NCBI GenBank assembly: GCA_030068145.1
Contig: JAPJBO010000364.1
Coordinates: 62,001-126,000, forward strand
Direction of reading: 5' to 3'
Source of the DNA: Diplonema papillatum
Taxonomy: Eukaryota > Euglenozoa > Diplonemea > Diplonemida > Diplonemidae
Length of the DNA stretch: 64,000 bases
Positions within the stretch are counted from its first letter, which is position 1; every line of letters starts with the position of its first letter. The notes under the pieces are model-generated. The model was not told where the DNA came from. It searched no databases and saw only the letters and a program-made list of their open reading frames with translations. A program made the translations under genes and the position numbers. This document shows, piece by piece, positions 47,801-59,100 of the stretch.

Positions 47801-49467
47801 TACTTTGGCTACATGATACTAGAAAAAGGTGAGGAATTCCTCATGAGGAATTCCGCACCCTCTTTTTTCCAGCCTCTTTTTTTGAGGAATTCCTCGCACT
47901 TTTTCGTTAGCGGGAGCACTGGTTGTTGTTGTAGTTGTTGTTGTTGTTGTTGTTTTCTTTTTTTTTTTGGGGGGGCGTTCATTTTGCAGGCGTATTGTGA
48001 GGGGTAGAAGGTCGTATTTGTCAAAAAAAAAAAAAGAGTCCGGACAATGCCCGCATGCGTGTGTGTGGGCGCGGATTAGACGTGTTTTCGATCTCTTTTG
48101 CTTGTGTGAGAATCAGCTTGGGGTTCACGTTTTTGCGTTTTTCCCCGTATCGAGTTTCTTTCCCGTGTGAGCGAACAGGGAAGCTTTTACTGGCAAGGAT
48201 TGGACTCATGCTTGAGCAAGCTTGCCCGCAGGCTGAGCGCCCTATTTGTCGGTTTTGGTACGGGTCCCCCTCCTGACCAAGATCCCTCGCCCCTGCCCCC
48301 AACCGACAGCGGTGTCAGACCAGCCCATTCCCTTGCGCATGTAGTAGGCGGGTGTTGCTTGATGTTCTTTTTTCCCTCCTGTGCCCACGCGCTCTGCTCT
48401 CAAAGCAGGCGATGGGAGACAAGCGACATTTTTTTTCTTCTTCTTTTTTTACTTTTTTTCAGGGTTCTAGCTCTGACCTCTATCTTCGAGCTCGAAACTG
48501 TAGTTGTGGGTATCTGGTCGGGAACGAGCTGTTTGACTGCAGCAGCCAAAACCACAGCATTCTTACTGCACAGGAGTACTACGCACTGAACGGACGGGCC
48601 CGTTCATCGAGCCCTCAATCTTAATTAGTCTTCCTTCTTCGATAGCAGTTTGCGGCGAGAAGGTGGGGTTCAACCAGGAATTATACATGACAGCCCCCTA
48701 AAGCTAGCACCCTGACTTTTCGACGCCACTCAACCGCTGACAGCAAGTGCTCAGTTCTTTGTTGTCGGAAGGGGAATGAGGCGGTGGATCGCTCATTGCT
48801 TAAGACCCAGGGTGATGGTGTTACCCACTCGCTCTGCACCGCCACTTGTCGTCTTCTTGTTATCATAGAATTAGCAGGCAGCTTTTCGGGTTTGCCTCGC
48901 TGATTTTCGCCATCAACGTCCTCTTGCGAGAAAGCAACTGATGCAAAAGAAGCATCCGCGGTACCCACTTCGTTTTTCAGGGTCTGACCAGCTATACACC
49001 CGCAAACCCGGGTGTTCACCAGTCGACAATAAAGGCCTGTCGGTTTCTTTCGTCGCCCCTTCTGGGTGCGCGGAGCAGGAACTTCTTTTTTTTAGCGTTT
49101 GTTGTGGTTGAGAGGTTCGGTGTTTTCTGGAGCCTCCGGTTGACCATTGAGGCAGGGGAGGCGGGTAGTGTGAGGGATGTAGGCATGATTACACTTTTTT
49201 TTGTTTTTTTTTTTTTTTTTACCTCTGTTTAGGTACCAGGGAAAGCCTGCTACACGGGAGCCAAGCTTCACGTGTTCGGCGGTACTGTGAGGCGGGTAGT
49301 ATGAGGAAGTAGGTATGATATTATACACTTTAACTACGGCTAGCCAAGTTTGTAAGTGTTGCGACCGACACCAAGACGAAATTCGCTTTGAATTTAGTCT
49401 TGGGCCCCCCCACGCGCATTTTTTTTTAATTTTTAAATGTACTTCAGTGAAATCACCCTTTTTGCTT

Positions 49468-50150
49468 TCAGTTTCTGCCCGAGTAGGCCATGTTGTTGAG
49501 GGACCGGGACCTCTGGGACTTGAGCTGTGCGAGTCTGAGCTCGCTGCCCAGGCAGCTGGTGCTGGGGAGGATCGCGGGGTCCGAGAGCTTGCGGCCCCCC
49601 GCGTTGGCGCTGAGGATGGCCGGGTCGTTCATGCTCGCGTTTCCGACGCTCGAGTCGATCGACAGGTCGCCGTCGCTGGGCGAGTGAACGGGCGGCGCGC
49701 TGTGGGACCGCGACGTGGGCGAGTGCAGTCCGCTCGACTCCTCCGCCAGAGACGTGCGGGAGAGCGACCGGCCGCGCATCGCGCCCGACGACGACATCGA
49801 GCCGTTCGCCGGGTGCGGCAGCCCGCGCGGCGTGGACATGTTGCTGAAGCTGTTTTCCTTGACCAGCGACGCAAGCGGCTTGACGACGACCGGCAGCACG
49901 TTCGCGTTGAAGGTCGGGTGCTCCGGCACCGGCGGCGGCAGCTGGTGGTGGTGGCAGTTGTGGCTGCCGCTGCCCTGCGCCGATCGCTTGGGGAACGGCG
50001 CCTGCACCGGCGACGGCATGTGTGGCGGCGACGCCGGAACGATGACCCCCGACAGGTGAGGCGAGGTCACCCCCTGGTGGTGCTGCTGGTGCTGCTGGTG
50101 CGGGTGGGGCTGGTGGTAGTACGGCGGCGACTGCACCACCGCCGGCTGCA

Positions 50151-50182
<32 letters not shown>

Positions 50183-53100
50183 ATCTGCTGCTGGTGCTGC
50201 TGCTGCATGGTCGGCGACGTCATGTACGCGGTCGGGCTCCAGCACGGGTTGGTGGGCTGCGGCATCACGTTCCAAGAAGACTGGCTCTGCGAGTACACAG
50301 GGCTCGTCGGGTATCCGATGTCGTGGTGCGACCCTCCGCTGGGCGACAGAAGGCCTTGGTTGGCCGCGTGGGGGTTGTTCGTCATGTGGTATCCGTTGGA
50401 CGGGGAGATGGGAGACGCGCTCCTAGCGGACAGGTCGGCGAGGTTCAGGTTCAGGTGGTTGTACACGGCTCCGCTGTGGCTCGGACTGATAGGGCTCGTC
50501 GGACTCGCGATTCCCTGCGGTGAGAAGGCGCGGGTCCTCGTCTGCTCCTTCTTCTCCATGTGCGCGGTCAGCACCTTCGCGTACTTCTCCGGCGGCACGT
50601 GCACGTGCGGGCAACCCCTCCCGTTCGAGCAGGCGTTGGTCGCGACGTACTCCTTGCAGACCATCACTGCAAACCGCTCCATGTCCGGCAGCTGCCTGTA
50701 CTTGTCCTTCGCCGGGCAATTGTCCACCTCGCTGTACTTGAACGCGAGGCGCTCCCCGGAGTCGAGGTCCATGGCCAGGATGTCGCTGACGTACACTTTC
50801 CTCGACTCGATGTACTTCGACCGAAGGTCGTGAACCCAGGCACGGTCGGCGTGGATTTGCTGGCAGCGGGCTTTCATGTTGCACTGCCCATTCTGTGTGT
50901 CGGAATTCGTGTTTTGTGGGCGTTTGTGTATGTGTGACCCGTTTGGAAGTTTTTCGCTTGAATTTCCGGGAGGGGGGGGGTTTAGGGTCTCCGTGTGTGG
51001 CGTTCGTTAAATGGGTTCTCTTCGAGCAAGAAAAAGGGCTACATGGGTTCGGGTTGTGTATTTGGTGTGTGCACTTTCGTCATGGGTTATGGCTAGCCAT
51101 GTCCGGGACTGTGTGTGACCGACCAGCCTGGACTTTTTAACGTTTAAGCGGCGTCCCTCTACCGAGAATGTGTCCAGGAACATGCGTGTGTCGTGCCTGT
51201 GTCAGTGCGCGTGGAAGAGATCAAATCGCGAGTGATCCTGAGTGAAGAACCTGTTGGCTTGTGTTTGGTGCCTTCTTCTGAAGTGTGTTACAGATTGAAG
51301 CCCAGCCATCATCTGACAGGGCTCGCAGGGTTCGAAGGTACTACTCCCTACTAGGGGGGGGAGAACCGTCACACCACAGATGGGTCTTTCTTGTTGGACG
51401 CTTACGCCTAAGGTTACCAGCGTTTTGTGTGGGCTACCGCACGTCATCTCGTGGCATCAAATGTAGTTGGTTTAGTGGTTTGGGTTAGAATGCAAAGAAA
51501 TCTGTGGCGATAATCTGCATCGCCGACGGCGCGGTTATCTCTTCGCACGTGATGTGTCATGTTTTCGCCTCTTTAGCTCGTCTTGATCGTCGCGCTCAGG
51601 CGCGCGTTTGGTGCTTCGCTTCTTCAATTGCTCGTCCAGGTTCATCGATTCGCGCGTCGACCTCTGCTTCTTCTCGGCGCCTGGGCGATGTTCGTTCTAG
51701 TGGAGTGTTCAGTGGAGCTCGGCGAAAAACGCAAACCTGGAACTTCATGCAAATCTGGGCCCGCCTGCCGCTGGGGTTGTTCGTGTATGTTTGCTTGCCT
51801 GTGGGTTAATGTGGTCGTTTAAAACACCGGCCGAAGGCATTGTTTCTAGCAATTGCTTTAAACTGCGTGTGTTTCAGTTTACGTCGGGCGTAAGTTGGTA
51901 CGCCGGAGGCACGCGGCCCTGTGACAGCTCTTGGCAAAACAGCTAGAAAAAGAGAAGAATAGTTGTGCTCGACGATGCTGCCAGACAAAGAACCGAAGGG
52001 ATCCCAAGCTGTAACTACCGAACCACGTGTTGAACGGACGTGAGGCCATGCGGGTCTACAGCGACAAATCACACAAACACAACAGGGCAAAGTCCTGAGT
52101 GAGAAAACAACACATCGTGTTGTAAGCGAAGAACAAACTTTTTTGTACAAGCATCTGCTTTGTAGGAAATACTTGAGGAGGCTGCCAGCTGCAAAAGATC
52201 AAAGGACACGAATCACACGTGAATCTGGGTTCAGTGGCGGGCGTAAGCCAACAAAAGAGGCGGGTCGGTCCTGGCTTTACGTTACGGCATGTTTTCCGAC
52301 TCCCACTCATATGAGTGGCGCAAAGTCTAGTCAACTGTTTCCTGCAAATACCAGTAGTGAATTTGTTGCATTAGTGTGATTGTCAGGCCTTCGACTACCC
52401 TGAGCAACGCACTATGATAATACTACCAGTAAGTCAAACTTTGAGCGCGTGGTCCCCGCTCCGAAGAAAGGTCCAGCACACTGGTTCCGGCTCCATAGCA
52501 GGGCTTACACTCCACGTGTGGAACGTGTGGATTTCCACACGTTAATTCTTTTTGGATTTTGTTCCCCCACGTGTGGATCCACAGGTACCTCCACTGGTAC
52601 CACATGTGGATTTTGATTCATTGGTCCACATGCAGGGGAGTCCAGGCCCACTAGTGGTCAAGGCCGCACAGCCAGGTGTCGCCAAGTCCAGTAGCTACCT
52701 AGCGGACGCTATTTTTTTTTGCCGTCGCACATGAGGGGAAAGGCTTTTTTTCCCCTCGAACCTTAAGCGCCCACATGTGGACCACACGTATTTTTTTTTC
52801 TCTGAGACCGAAAACGGAACGCGTAAGCCCTGCTCCTTAGCCCGGATCTCTGGGTCAACTGTTCCCTGCAGGATGAGCATGCTGTCATGAAATGAATTTG
52901 GGGGAGCAGCGAGTCTTTCGCGGAGGGAGTGTTGAAGCCGGGTCTTGGCCCAGTCGAGGGCTGACACGACCGAGAACAGCTGCTCCTCTGTCCCTCGTCC
53001 CTTGCGGAAGCCGCCCTGGCGCGCGCAAGGGGCTGTCCTCGATCTACGACCGGTAGGTTTCCTCGATTGCCCTTTTTTGTATTTCACCATGAGGATGGAA

Positions 53101-53632
53101 GACGGGCGTCGGTTGTGTTCTCGTCACGATGCTCTGCGCAGAGGTCCTGTCGGCATGGTGATGTATACCATGTCGCGGTATGCTGATCCAAAAGGGGGGA
53201 AACCAAGAGCTCAACAGCTAGAAAACGCCACTTCAGAAGGGGAGGATTTGCGGGTAGTCGGGGCTCTCGGTGAGGTACTCGAGTCGATTTCGATAGAGCC
53301 ATACCCATGGTGTCCTCGACAAGGTACTGCGGGACGTCGTACACCTTCTGGTTGTACGGGTCGCAGCAGCGGATGTGCATCGGGGCGGCGCCGGCCGGCT
53401 GCATGGCCGCCGGCATCGAAATGTTGATGCAGTTCATCGGCAGCGCCCCAGACCCGTCGAGCTTGCGCGACATCAAAGGCGCATTCTGCGGCAGCGCCTG
53501 CGGCGAGTAGACCGGCGACGTCGTGTTGCTGTACACGGCCGGGTACTGCGCGTACGGAGACGTGACAGGAGACGAAGGGAAATGGCCGCAAGCCTGCGGG
53601 CTCTGCGGGCTGCTGACGAGGCCGTTCTGCAT
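49468..53632 (-). CDS. CCCH zinc-finger protein, two visible exons (one more expected)
   Basis: The N-terminal exon starts at the ATG at 53632 (MQNGLVSSPQSP) and runs to a GTATGG donor at 53305 or a GTACCT site 40 nt on. It is Ser/Pro-rich and ends in a conserved-looking CCDPYNQKVYDVPQ segment. The C-terminal exon runs from about 50890 to TGA at 49468. It opens with the end of one CCCH finger (C-x5-C-x3-H in CNMKARCQQIH) and has a complete second one (C-x8-C-x5-C-x3-H in CKEYVATNACSNGRGCPHVH). A long Gln/His/Pro/Ser-rich tail follows, with polyQ near 50150-50210. The first Cys of finger 1 is missing from both exons and the phases do not join, so a short exon between 50.9 and 53.3 kb is expected. 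Such proteins bind mRNA in the cytoplasm; the arrangement recalls trypanosomatid ZC3H proteins. Confidence 0.82.
50955..51125 (+). repeat. Dispersed 'GGTTATGGCTAGCCATGTCC' repeat (copy 2)
   Basis: It matches 26275-26440. It lies just inside the intron of the CCCH gene. Confidence 0.85.
51385..51555 (+). repeat. Adjacent fragments of two dispersed families
   Basis: 51385-51450 is a fragment of the GAACGCTTACGCCCGCC family. 51478-51555 is the GTGGCGATAATCTGCA family. They are separated by about 30 bp. Confidence 0.75.
52140..52250 (-). repeat. Dispersed 'GAACGCTTACGCCCGCC' family, reverse copy
   Basis: It reads in reverse from the GCATCTGCTTTGTAGGAAAT tail to GTGGCGGGCGTAAGC. It is followed at 52352-52415 by a forward copy of the TAGTGTGATTGTCAGGCCTT repeat. 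Confidence 0.8.
52352..52415 (+). repeat. Copy of the 'TAGTGTGATTGTCAGGCCTT' repeat
   Basis: It matches 8122-8180 and, in reverse, 29862-29925 with almost no differences. Confidence 0.8.
52505..52775. repeat. Cluster of CACGTGTGG-type palindromes
   Basis: Repeated forward and inverted CCACACGTGTGG, CCCACGTGTGGATCCAC, GGTACCTCCACTGGTACC and CCACATGTGGA strings are packed in 270 bp, enough to form several hairpins. This region adjoins the LINE fragment. Confidence 0.7.
52830..53045 (-). pseudogene. LINE reverse-transcriptase fragment in the CCCH-gene intron
   Basis: The minus-strand frame contains QGGFRKGRGTEEQLF, the conserved RT segment of non-LTR retrotransposons (Q-x-G-F-R-x-G-R-x-T-x-x-Q). 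It is followed by a helical stretch that soon degenerates. The expected downstream motifs (A/F-D-x-x-K-A-F-D and Y/F-A-D-D) are absent, so it is a short dead fragment. It stands 40 nt from the end of the N-terminal exon's open frame. Confidence 0.7.
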
Positions 53633-55640
53633 CTTTTTCGCGGCTTTTTTTCTTTGCTTTTCTTGCCGCTCGGTCGTCAAACGAACGGGGAAGGTACTTC
53701 CTTGCTCTCTACTTTTTCAGAACCGATAAACCTGCAGACGGGCTTTCCGCAAAAAGGCTCCTTATATTCTGGTTCTGACCTTCTTTTCTACTCTTCGCGG
53801 TTGTTTGGGGTGTGGTTGCGAGTGCGTGTGCGAAGTTGCTGCTTTTTTTTTCTTGCTTGGGTTTTTGTGTGTTGTTGCGGCGTGTGTTTTGACTGTCGAC
53901 CAGCGCTTCTTTCGTGAGTAGATTTGCTTGAGCTTTTCTTGTTGACGCTTTTTGTTTTTTTATATTTTGTTGTGTCGGTGCGTGTGTGCGCAGGGGTTGG
54001 GGCGTTCTTTCTCTTGTCGTAACGAGGCCCTGAAGAGAGGTTGAAGACGGGTTTCCCGAGTAGTAGAGGTAGTTTGAACTTGTTATGTAGCAACAATCTG
54101 TGTCGATAGACCGCACATAGTAGTAGTTTCTTAGTGTGAGTTGATCAAAGTAATATCAAGGCAGCCCTTACAAAGACCCGCCACAGTCAACGCTGCGGGC
54201 TTTTGATACTAGCTATCATGTTTCAAACCCTCGATTGCCCGAACCTGGAAGCATCCATCCGGCGGTAGTAGTAGTTTGTGTCGTCCGACCAAGTCAGGGA
54301 GAAGAACGGAGCAATATTTACAAATAAACGAGTGACTCTTTGATTTCTCGTTCGGGGAGTGCCGCGGGAGCCAAAATGACTTCCCTCGATCCTGAGACGG
54401 CATCGTTTACAGCAGTGGACTACGACGGTATCTGATCTTCTTGGATCCCCACGCTCTGTTCTTGATTAATGAAGACATTCTTGTCGAACGCTTTCGCAGA
54501 AGTTCGTCTTCCTACGATCTAAGAATTTCACCTCTGACGGAGGAGTACGTGGTTGCGCGTTCAAGGGACTGAAGGTCGGAGTGAGGGGAGAGAGGAAGAG
54601 GAGAGGAGACGAGGTGTCAAGACAGCTTGAGGCAGAGCGTTTCGCCCCCGTAATACTCTCCTCCTTGGTGTGCGTCTCGTGCTGCAATTAGCTCCAGTCT
54701 CAGTGCCGCTGCGTAAAAAAAAAAAAAGGGTAGGTAGAAAACGAACCAACTGTTAATGATCTTCGTTTGCCACATTTCCATCGTGGCGCCTCAGGACACG
54801 GAAAGCTAGGGGGCGGGATGGTGGGTAAGCAAGAGCGTGAGCGGTTGTGTGAGGAGCGAGAGGCCCTGTTTCACAGTATATCATTAGTCGGATAATATTA
54901 ATCTTCTAAGACTAGCGCCTTATACGACTAAAAACACCCCCGGACGTTTCCCGACTGCGCTTGAGAGGTCCAGTGCTGCGGAGGTGCTCGGAAAGCGAAT
55001 GGCTCTGTCATCCCAGGGTACGTTTAACCACACGCTGATTGATATGTTCCAGTTTGGCGCGCATGTCGGCGGGAGTGTTCATTCGACCAACGCCAGATCA
55101 ATCCATGCCTTTGAAACGTGAAAGAACCCCACAAGGTTCGACACGGGCTTTCCGATTCCGCCAAGAACGAGCTTCCCTCTCCAAGCTCTATCCCACAGCC
55201 AATCGGTAGCAACGACGGGCAGTGTGTACAAATGGCAGGGACATAATCAGTGCAAGCTGATGAGGCTCTCTTGGCGCAGTATCGCAGTTTCTTTCTCCCT
55301 TTTTCTTTTCTTGGATTGACGTGCATCATCGGAAATGCAAAAGATCGAAGAGGAACATCCACTCTAAAAACAGTACACAATCGAGAGCAGCACGAGCTCA
55401 AAAAGTTCTAGCCGACTATTTCCTGCTCGATTCGCACCCCTCGAAAAGGAAAAAGATTTGCTTGAAATTGGGGCGCAAATCATTCTTGATCGGTTTCCAA
55501 AGTATGAATTGCCCCTGAGAAAGGCTGCTGATTCGCGGACCTGCGATGAGAACGGTGGCTTTCGGAAGGTTCAGGGGACTGGATCTCGGACAGACAGTCG
55601 CGACGAGGAGAATGGACGAGGAGAGCACCTACGAGTGGTA
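53633..55640. other. Intergenic region between the EEP and CCCH genes
   Basis: No gene is seen. It contains T-rich sequence (53640-54000, possible leader of the CCCH gene), dispersed repeats (54058-54128, 54135-54255, 54281-54335) and a short ATTAATCTTCTAAGA repeat at 54893-54930. The frame at 55024-55401 minus has no recognisable motif. Confidence 0.5.
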
Positions 55641-55654
55641 CTTCACGTTTAGAC

Positions 55655-56135
55655 TCCGAAGCCTCCACCTTTCACACTTTTGCACAGCTCTGCGCACACT
55701 AAAGCGTGATCCGAGTGCTGCGTTTCTCTGTTGGCCATCCTCGGTGGAACATCTTCGAAGGAAGGCAGCTTGTAGAGCTCGGTGGCTGCGAACTTGGCTT
55801 CGTCGAAAAAGCTGTAGTCGAGCGTGCCTAGGAAGGAGGCGCCCTCCGGCCTGTACGTCAAGCGCTAGTACTTCACGTTTTGACTCCGAAGCCTTCACCT
55901 TTTTAGAGTGAAAGTTCGCTTGATCTTTACAATATGCACAGCTCTGCGCACAATAAAGCTGATCCGAGTGCTGCATTTCTTTGTTGGGCATCCCCGGTGG
56001 AACATCTTCGAAGGAAGACAGCTTGTAGACCTCGGTGGCTGCGAACTTGTCTTCGTCGAAAAAGCTGTAGTCGAGCGTGCCTAGGAAGGAGGCGCCCTCC
56101 GGCATGTACGTCGAGCGCTAGTACTCCACGTTTTG
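55655..56135 (-). pseudogene. Two extra tandem copies of the EEP terminal catalytic segment
   Basis: Copies 2 (55925-56135) and 3 (55655-55880) repeat about 200 nt of the EEP last exon (56170-56375), keeping GASFLGTLDY and the FAATELYKLPSFEDV-type helix. Each is preceded by a TACTAG string that could act as a 3' splice site and would remove the in-frame TAG. Copy 2 has a one-base deletion at the catalytic His codon (Ser-Asp-His becomes Ser-Asp-Gln plus frameshift). Copy 3 keeps Ser-Asp-His and an open end. They may be dead copies or, for copy 3, an alternative last exon. Confidence 0.8.
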
Positions 56136-56179
56136 ACTCCGCAGCCTTCACCTTTTTAGAGTGAAAGTTCGCTTGATTT

Positions 56180-59100
56180 TTACACTACGCACAGCTCTGC
56201 GCACAATAAAGCGTGGTCCGAGTGCTGCGTTTCTCGGTTGGGCATTCCGGGTTGGACATCTTCGAAGGAAGGCAGCTTGTAGAGCTCGGTGGCTGCGAAC
56301 TTGGCTTCGTCGAACAGGATGTAGTCGAGCGTGCCTAGGAAGGAGGCGCCCTCCGGTCTGTACGTGGTAAACCGCGGCTCGTCGCTGGATCGGTCGACGC
56401 AGTTGTTGTCGACGGCGACGCGCGTGCCGGCGGGCAGCTGCTCGTGGCGCTGCGAGTACGACCCGAAGGCCGAGGAGAGCTTGCCCAGCTTCAGCGGGAG
56501 GGAGAACAGGTGGCTCGCGGTGAGCTTCGGCCGCTTGTATGCGGCGAGGTCCAGCACGTGCGACGGCCCCGCAGCCTCGAGGACCGCGAAGTCGACCTTG
56601 ACGTCAACGGAAAGCGGATCGGCGGGTATCGAGCCCGCAGAGAACGCCAAAACCAGATACCACGCCTGCTGCACACCCTGGGCCGGGAAGCTCACCCTCT
56701 GCTCCACGCGTCTGCCGTCTTCCTTCACCTCGCGGGCTCGCCGTTCGAAGGTCGCTTTTTCGACTTCAATGGTCTGCGTGGGGGGAAAAACTTAGTTTAA
56801 TGTTTAGGCAGAACACTGCCTCGCATGCATGTTTGATGCTAGCATCAAGTCTGCGTCGAAGAAAGTGTAGAATAAAATAGGGGAAAGGGAAAAAGGGTCG
56901 CAGGGAGTGTAAGACTCCGCAGGCAGGTCTGGAACTTTGAGGGACTATTCCTCTGTATTCTTTTTTTCACCGCGGTGTTGTGTGCACCTCGTTCTTTGTC
57001 TCTGGCTTCGCTCTTGAACGCATACCAATCCAAAGTTAGAGCTCTTCAGTGGGTCCTTTGGACGGGGACTTTCGGTCCTGTTCCGGTGCTTTCACAACTT
57101 TCTGGTTCCAATGTATATCGCATCCTTCCTTCGTCAGATTAAAAAAAGGGGGTTCTGGTTTGGGTTGTGGCTCGTAACCAACCGCCACGGGGCACTGCTT
57201 CCACTGAGTGAAAGTGTTTATATCTTCTCAAGGGAGACGATGTAACCGTTCGAAACGAACTTTCCGGCACATGCTTCCCATGAGAGCACTGATACTTGCT
57301 GGTCGTCATAACACACCCATTCGTCTGCTTCTTTCATAATGGTGTAATAGTGCCCAGCATGTACTTTTCCAGTGTGGATTATGAAACCCGTCACCATGTA
57401 CGTGTCTTCGCCAATCCCAATGGTTGATTGGATTGGTGTGCGGGCTTTCACTTTTATCTCCTCGCCTGTCCTCTTCGACCGTTGGGCTCGTTTCAGTGCC
57501 ACGTCCATCACATTTGGAATGGCATAGACCTCTTTCGAGGAGCCTACCGTCTTTTTTCGGCATGTTGTACAGTCGAGGTCGACATCGGCTGCTCTCTTGT
57601 TCTTTACTTTGTTTACAAGAGCTTCAACCGTCTCGGTGTAGGAGTTCTCCCTGTTTTTGAGCTCTACAAGGAGAAATGGTTCTAACACCGGCACCGCTGC
57701 TCAAGTCAAACCGGAGACGCGGAATACCGACCTTCAAACAAATCCACCCCTGATTTGCCGGAAAAAGGGGGGCCCCCAGCAACCCAAGACTCGCAACCTA
57801 CCAACACAGGTGGTCCTAAAATGCTCGGGAAATCCAAAATAACGGGTCGGATGCCCGTTTAGGCTAAGATAATGGCTGCAGAATGCAAAAACAAGGTAAT
57901 TCTTTAAGAAAAAACATCAGAAACCCAAACTGGGCGTCGCCAGAAATCCAGAACTCGAAACCTACCACACAGGTGGTCCTAAAATGCTCGGGAAATCCAA
58001 AATAACGGGTCGGATGCCCGTTTAGGCTAAGATAATGGCTGCAGAATGCAACAACAAGGCAATTCCTGAAGAAAACATCAGAAACCCAAACTGGGCGTCA
58101 CCAGAAATCCAGAACTCGAGACCTGCCACTCCGGTGCCCATAATACGCTCCGAAAGGGAAGAAAAGGTGGCCGTCGGACGCTCGCTTAGGCTGAAATAAT
58201 GGCTGCAGAATGCAAAAACAAGGCGAAATCACCCCCACATGGCAATTCCTACAAAAGCCCTGGATGGGAAGGGAACTGTTGACTTCAAACGTCTGCGTGG
58301 GGGCGTATTGGAACGTCATCCGCCGTTTTTAGAAGGTTAGGAGGGGGTCGGTATTTTTGAAGTACCCCCGGTTGGCCACAAAAGCCTGGGATTGGGTGAA
58401 CGGGATGAGATCGAAAAGGATGGGGAGGGAACTGTTGTCTTCAATTGTCAGCGTGGGGGCGTATTGAACCGTTGTTCGCCGTTTTTAGAACGAGTTTAGA
58501 AGGGGGGGGTCGGTATTACGTTCAAGTCAACTACTCCCTGCAGTGTTAGCATGCCTCAAGAAAAACACCCACTCTGAGCCGATTCACCTTCTGCCCGATC
58601 GAATGGTGTCTCGCCTTGTGAGAACGTAATCTAGTTTCGTAGTTTGGGTTAGAATGCAAAGAACCTGTGGCGATAATCTGCACCTGCGTAATCGAGGCTC
58701 CTACTAATCGAGCTCAGGTCCCTCCTTTGATCTATCGCAGCTGGCAGCCTCCTCAAAGGTTTTTTCAAATAATACTCTCCTCCTCGCCCGTCTCGCTGCT
58801 CTCGTCCTTGCTGCTGCGTGATGCCAGATTGATGGTGCGTAACAAACGTAGAAACGTCATGCAGAGATTCTCGTGTGTATGCCACAAACTTCTTCGTGAC
58901 GCCTCAGGACACTGGACTTGAAGAAACAATGGGCAAGGGTGGATGAGCAAGCGAGGGGTAAAAATACGGTGTTTTTCTCGGGAGCGACGGGGTAATAACC
59001 TTCGTAGTTCTCGTCGGGGATAGTATTAATCTTCTAAGATCTTCGATCTTATACGACAGTGATTTATATATGGGTCTGGGGCTCGGGGCCACCCCGTCGC

